Shown here one piece after another: positions 42,313 through 44,378 of a stretch of DNA of 44,378 nt; the stretch's first letter is position 1; each line of letters starts with the position of its first letter. This DNA comes from Bacteriovoracaceae bacterium (GTDB taxonomy: Bacteria; Bdellovibrionota; Bacteriovoracia; Bacteriovoracales; Bacteriovoracaceae). Where the stretch lies: assembly GCA_017858255.1 (NCBI GenBank), contig JAFMBV010000022.1:1-44378 (forward strand), in the 5' to 3' direction. Made by a program: the position numbers and the translations under genes. Under the pieces are notes generated by a model that worked only from the letters and a program-made list of their open reading frames with translations, was not told the DNA's origin and searched no databases.

Positions 42313-43893
42313 TTAAGGAAAGTTCCTAAACTCATGCCTGACATTTCGATACCAACCATCTCCATTGGTTGAACCAGCATTGTCATGATTGTAATAAAAT
42401 ACGTGAGCACTCGTTGGCGCTAAGTCACCAAGGCTTTCATGAGTTCCACTTATTTGTAACATTAGATTATCATTGCGCCAGGCAGGGTTAACGCCAGGTG
42501 TGTGATAATGGTAAATTTTATTAATATCGGCATTACTGTTACCACCGCGAATATTAAATTCTTCTACTCCAGAATAATTAAGAAAAGAGTTGATAGAGTC
42601 TTCAAACTGGCCTGGCCGCTTATGACCAAATTTAGATGTCCAATTCCCTCCATCGCCTGAGTTATACATGGAAAACTGTAATCGATCGAGAGCAACATCC
42701 ATTAGGTTGAAAACACTATCTTGGTTAACCTCTCCAAAACAAGTCGACCTTTCGGGACCTGAGGCAAAATTATCACGACAGGCCGCCAACTCACTTTCAA
42801 CACCATTGGCATTATCCCGACGATTCGAAAGAACCTTTAAGACCATGATACCTTCTAGTGGATTTTCTCTCGCATGATGACCTGCCTCTCCATCAACCGT
42901 AAAGATGGCCGCAGCAAACTCTTGTTCATGGTTAGGTAGTTCAAATAAGCGTCTAAAAACTAAGGCACGATCACTTGCCGAGGGTGGTTGAGAAACCCCT
43001 CTTAAAATAAAGTCTTGTATCGATTCAATACAATTCGTTAAATTTTCTTGATTCATTTCGAGGTCAGGGTTGGCCTCTCTATCTTCTTCAGTTGCGGCCA
43101 AAGGCTCACATCCTGGAGTTTCTTGATTGGCATTAGGGTCATTTTCTCTGCGATTTATTAAACCCGTTCCATCACCTACGGCAGAAGTTTGCCCAGTGGC
43201 AAAATTCGCTTGTGGCAAATCAGTTCCTGAATAAGTCGGAGCAGCTGCAGAAGGACTACGCGTACTTCTTTCATAACGTTCAGCTGGTAATGGTGGATTA
43301 ACAGGGCCTTGTGCTGTAGCTGCTGCCCGCTCACGATATGAGCTCTCGTCACTGAAGCCAGCAAGTCTGTCACAATCCACCTCTTCTGAATAACGGCGAT
43401 TCACAACATTACTTAAACTTATATCCGCTTGATCCGCCGCCGAAAAACCCATGAGGTTGCGAACCTGGCTTTCAGTAAGGGAAAAACGCCCTGGAATTCG
43501 CACAGGTTTTTGATCAAGGCCTGTCTCGTCCGAGCTCGGAGCAAAGAGGAGAACTTCATAAATATTCTCACTTCCCGTCTCACTCGCGGTGGCCAAGACT
43601 TCCCCTATTCTTATTTGGCCATTTCTATAGGCATTTTGAGGAGGAAGCCCACCTCCGCTTAGAGGGATCAGGCCATCTAAAGTTAAACGACCGATTTGAA
43701 TTTCTTGATTTGAAAGAGGTCCTAGAGATGCCTGAACTGTTTCCTTAGGTTCTTTTTCAGTATTCTCTCCAACTGGCGCTACCACTACATTTGTTTTAAA
43801 GGAGATATTTCGTGGATCTTCGCTCTCTCTTGGGTCTTGCCCAAAAGTCCAAAATGATAAGAATGTGAATAACAACAATAATAGGTTTTTCAC
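42313..43893 (-). CDS. Exported SleB-type cell-wall hydrolase
   Basis: A signal peptide (MKNLLLLLFTFLSFWTFG) and a low-complexity region of about 290 residues rich in Ser, Ala, Pro and Glu lead into a C-terminal domain from about 325. There DGEAGHHARENPLEGIMVLKVLSNRR supplies the probable catalytic Glu, and LDRLQFSMYN, YHYHTPGVNPAW and SAHVFYY follow. The order (E-A, NR, QFS, YHT-PW, H-FY) matches Hydrolase_2/SleB lytic transglycosylases, which cut peptidoglycan. Those usually have about 130 residues; this one has a larger loop between motifs. The frame extends to TTG 43914, but GTG 43893 is the likelier start. It is probably in one transcript with the two following small genes. Confidence 0.75.
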   Translation of the reverse strand: MKNLLLLLFTFLSFWTFGQDPRESEDPRNISFKTNVVVAPVGENTEKEPKETVQASLGPLSNQEIQIGRLTLDGLIPLSGGGLPPQNAYRNGQIRIGEVLATASETGSENIYEVLLFAPSSDETGLDQKPVRIPGRFSLTESQVRNLMGFSAADQADISLSNVVNRRYSEEVDCDRLAGFSDESSYRERAAATAQGPVNPPLPAERYERSTRSPSAAAPTYSGTDLPQANFATGQTSAVGDGTGLINRRENDPNANQETPGCEPLAATEEDREANPDLEMNQENLTNCIESIQDFILRGVSQPPSASDRALVFRRLFELPNHEQEFAAAIFTVDGEAGHHARENPLEGIMVLKVLSNRRDNANGVESELAACRDNFASGPERSTCFGEVNQDSVFNLMDVALDRLQFSMYNSGDGGNWTSKFGHKRPGQFEDSINSFLNYSGVEEFNIRGGNSNADINKIYHYHTPGVNPAWRNDNLMLQISGTHESLGDLAPTSAHVFYYNHDNAGSTNGDGWYRNVRHEFRNFP

Positions 43894-44128
43894 AACGGCC
43901 ACCAACAGCAACAATGTTTGATTCCTTACTATCTATTATCGGTAGGAACCCTTTAGGGTTGTAGCAAAGACTCTCTTTTCGGGGGAAAAATCGGTAAATG
44001 ACTAGAATTAATAGCTAAGAAAAAAGCTCTACTTCTATTGGGTTTGCCTCAATATTTTGGCACCTATTTGGCCTTGTGATGTGATGATGAGGGAGGCCCA
44101 ACTTTAATGCTGGACACCCCTGCAATCA

Positions 44129-44378
44129 TTAAGGTTCTAGGTCCTTAAGACTCATATCAAAGTAAAATGTTTGGCCTTTGTGAGTGTAAGCAAAACAACC
44201 GTTCTTAGTCGCGGAAATATTAAAGCCCGCTCCCCAATAACGAAAACCTTTATCATAACTTCTGGCCGTATTGTAGTTATGGTCTTCTTGGTGAAGAAGT
44301 TCTATTTTTCCTTGATTTTTATTATGACCGACTAGGTTTCTCGTAAAGAAACGCCACTGAAGATGGCGGTCGTCTTTG
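44129..44378 (-). CDS. C-terminal fragment of a gene cut by the window edge
   Basis: The last 82 residues of a protein that starts outside the window. The visible part is polar and aromatic (HLQWRFFTRNLVGHNKNQGKIEL, RSYDKGFRYWGAGFNISATKNG) and ends KDLEP. It looks like a folded C-terminal domain rather than a membrane segment. No family is recognised. The gap to the SleB-like gene (43894-44128) contains a small AACCC/GGGTT inverted repeat and nothing else that I can name. Confidence 0.55.
   Translation of the reverse strand, partial: KDDRHLQWRFFTRNLVGHNKNQGKIELLHQEDHNYNTARSYDKGFRYWGAGFNISATKNGCFAYTHKGQTFYFDMSLKDLEP

Noticed and set aside
1-44378. Insertion sequence, prophage or CRISPR-Cas system
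   Set aside because: I saw no transposase, integrase, phage structural gene, Cas gene or regularly spaced repeat array on either strand.
1-44378. tRNA or rRNA genes
   Set aside because: No cloverleaf with a TTCGA-type loop and no rRNA core sequence was found by eye in the intergenic regions.

Overview
This 44.4-kb window is an ordinary bacterial chromosome segment: compact, AT-rich by eye, with genes on both strands. It has no rRNA, tRNA, insertion sequence, CRISPR array or phage cassette that I can recognise. The core genes (mutS, aspS, dnaB, rplI, motAB, an aromatic amino-acid operon, a B-family Pol II) sit among many exported proteins of unknown function, a subtilase, a SleB-type wall hydrolase and a polysaccharide deacetylase. 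This mix suggests a Gram-negative, flagellated bacterium of the Bdellovibrionota, perhaps the Bacteriovoracales. That placement is inference; no phylogeny was run.

Layout. At 1-5.6 kb a truncated membrane-anchored protein diverges from mutS, followed by an RDD membrane protein and two coupled exported unknowns. At 5.6-12 kb come aspS (minus), a DUF192 protein, an FtsB/DivIC-like septum protein with a long basic tail, and a minus-strand run of membrane genes (YihY, YggT, DUF2007-like) with small exported proteins. At 12-18.4 kb come DNA polymerase II, divergent proline iminopeptidase, a gene-free stretch that looks like a structured minus-strand RNA ending in a terminator, a DUF1304 protein, and a LysR/nitroreductase divergon. 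At 18.6-22.5 kb is a tight plus-strand operon for phenylalanine and tyrosine: DAHP synthase fused to chorismate mutase, aminotransferase, prephenate dehydrogenase and prephenate dehydratase.

At 22.5-29.1 kb (mostly minus) are a YciB-like protein, a WYL protein, an RluA-type pseudouridine synthase, the MotA/MotB stator, a polysaccharide deacetylase and two small genes. At 29.2-34.3 kb is the S6-S18-L9-DnaB-PabB cluster on the minus strand. Here S6 and S18 are one continuous polypeptide, and L9 has an added charged tail. A promoter and a hairpin resembling the S6:S18 autoregulatory leader precede the fusion.

At 34.3-44.4 kb (all minus) is a two-gene secretion operon: a 1049-residue exported protein of unknown type coupled to a 973-residue subtilisin-like protease. 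It is followed by a Gly-rich lipoprotein, a 58-residue DUF6435-like gene, a SleB-like hydrolase with a small exported neighbour, and the end of a truncated gene.

The most unusual items are the S6-S18 fusion with its leader, the uncharacterised structured RNA at about 15.45-15.65 kb, and the subtilase with its large partner. Several starts were moved from the longest frame to an internal codon with a clear Shine-Dalgarno sequence; these are stated entry by entry.
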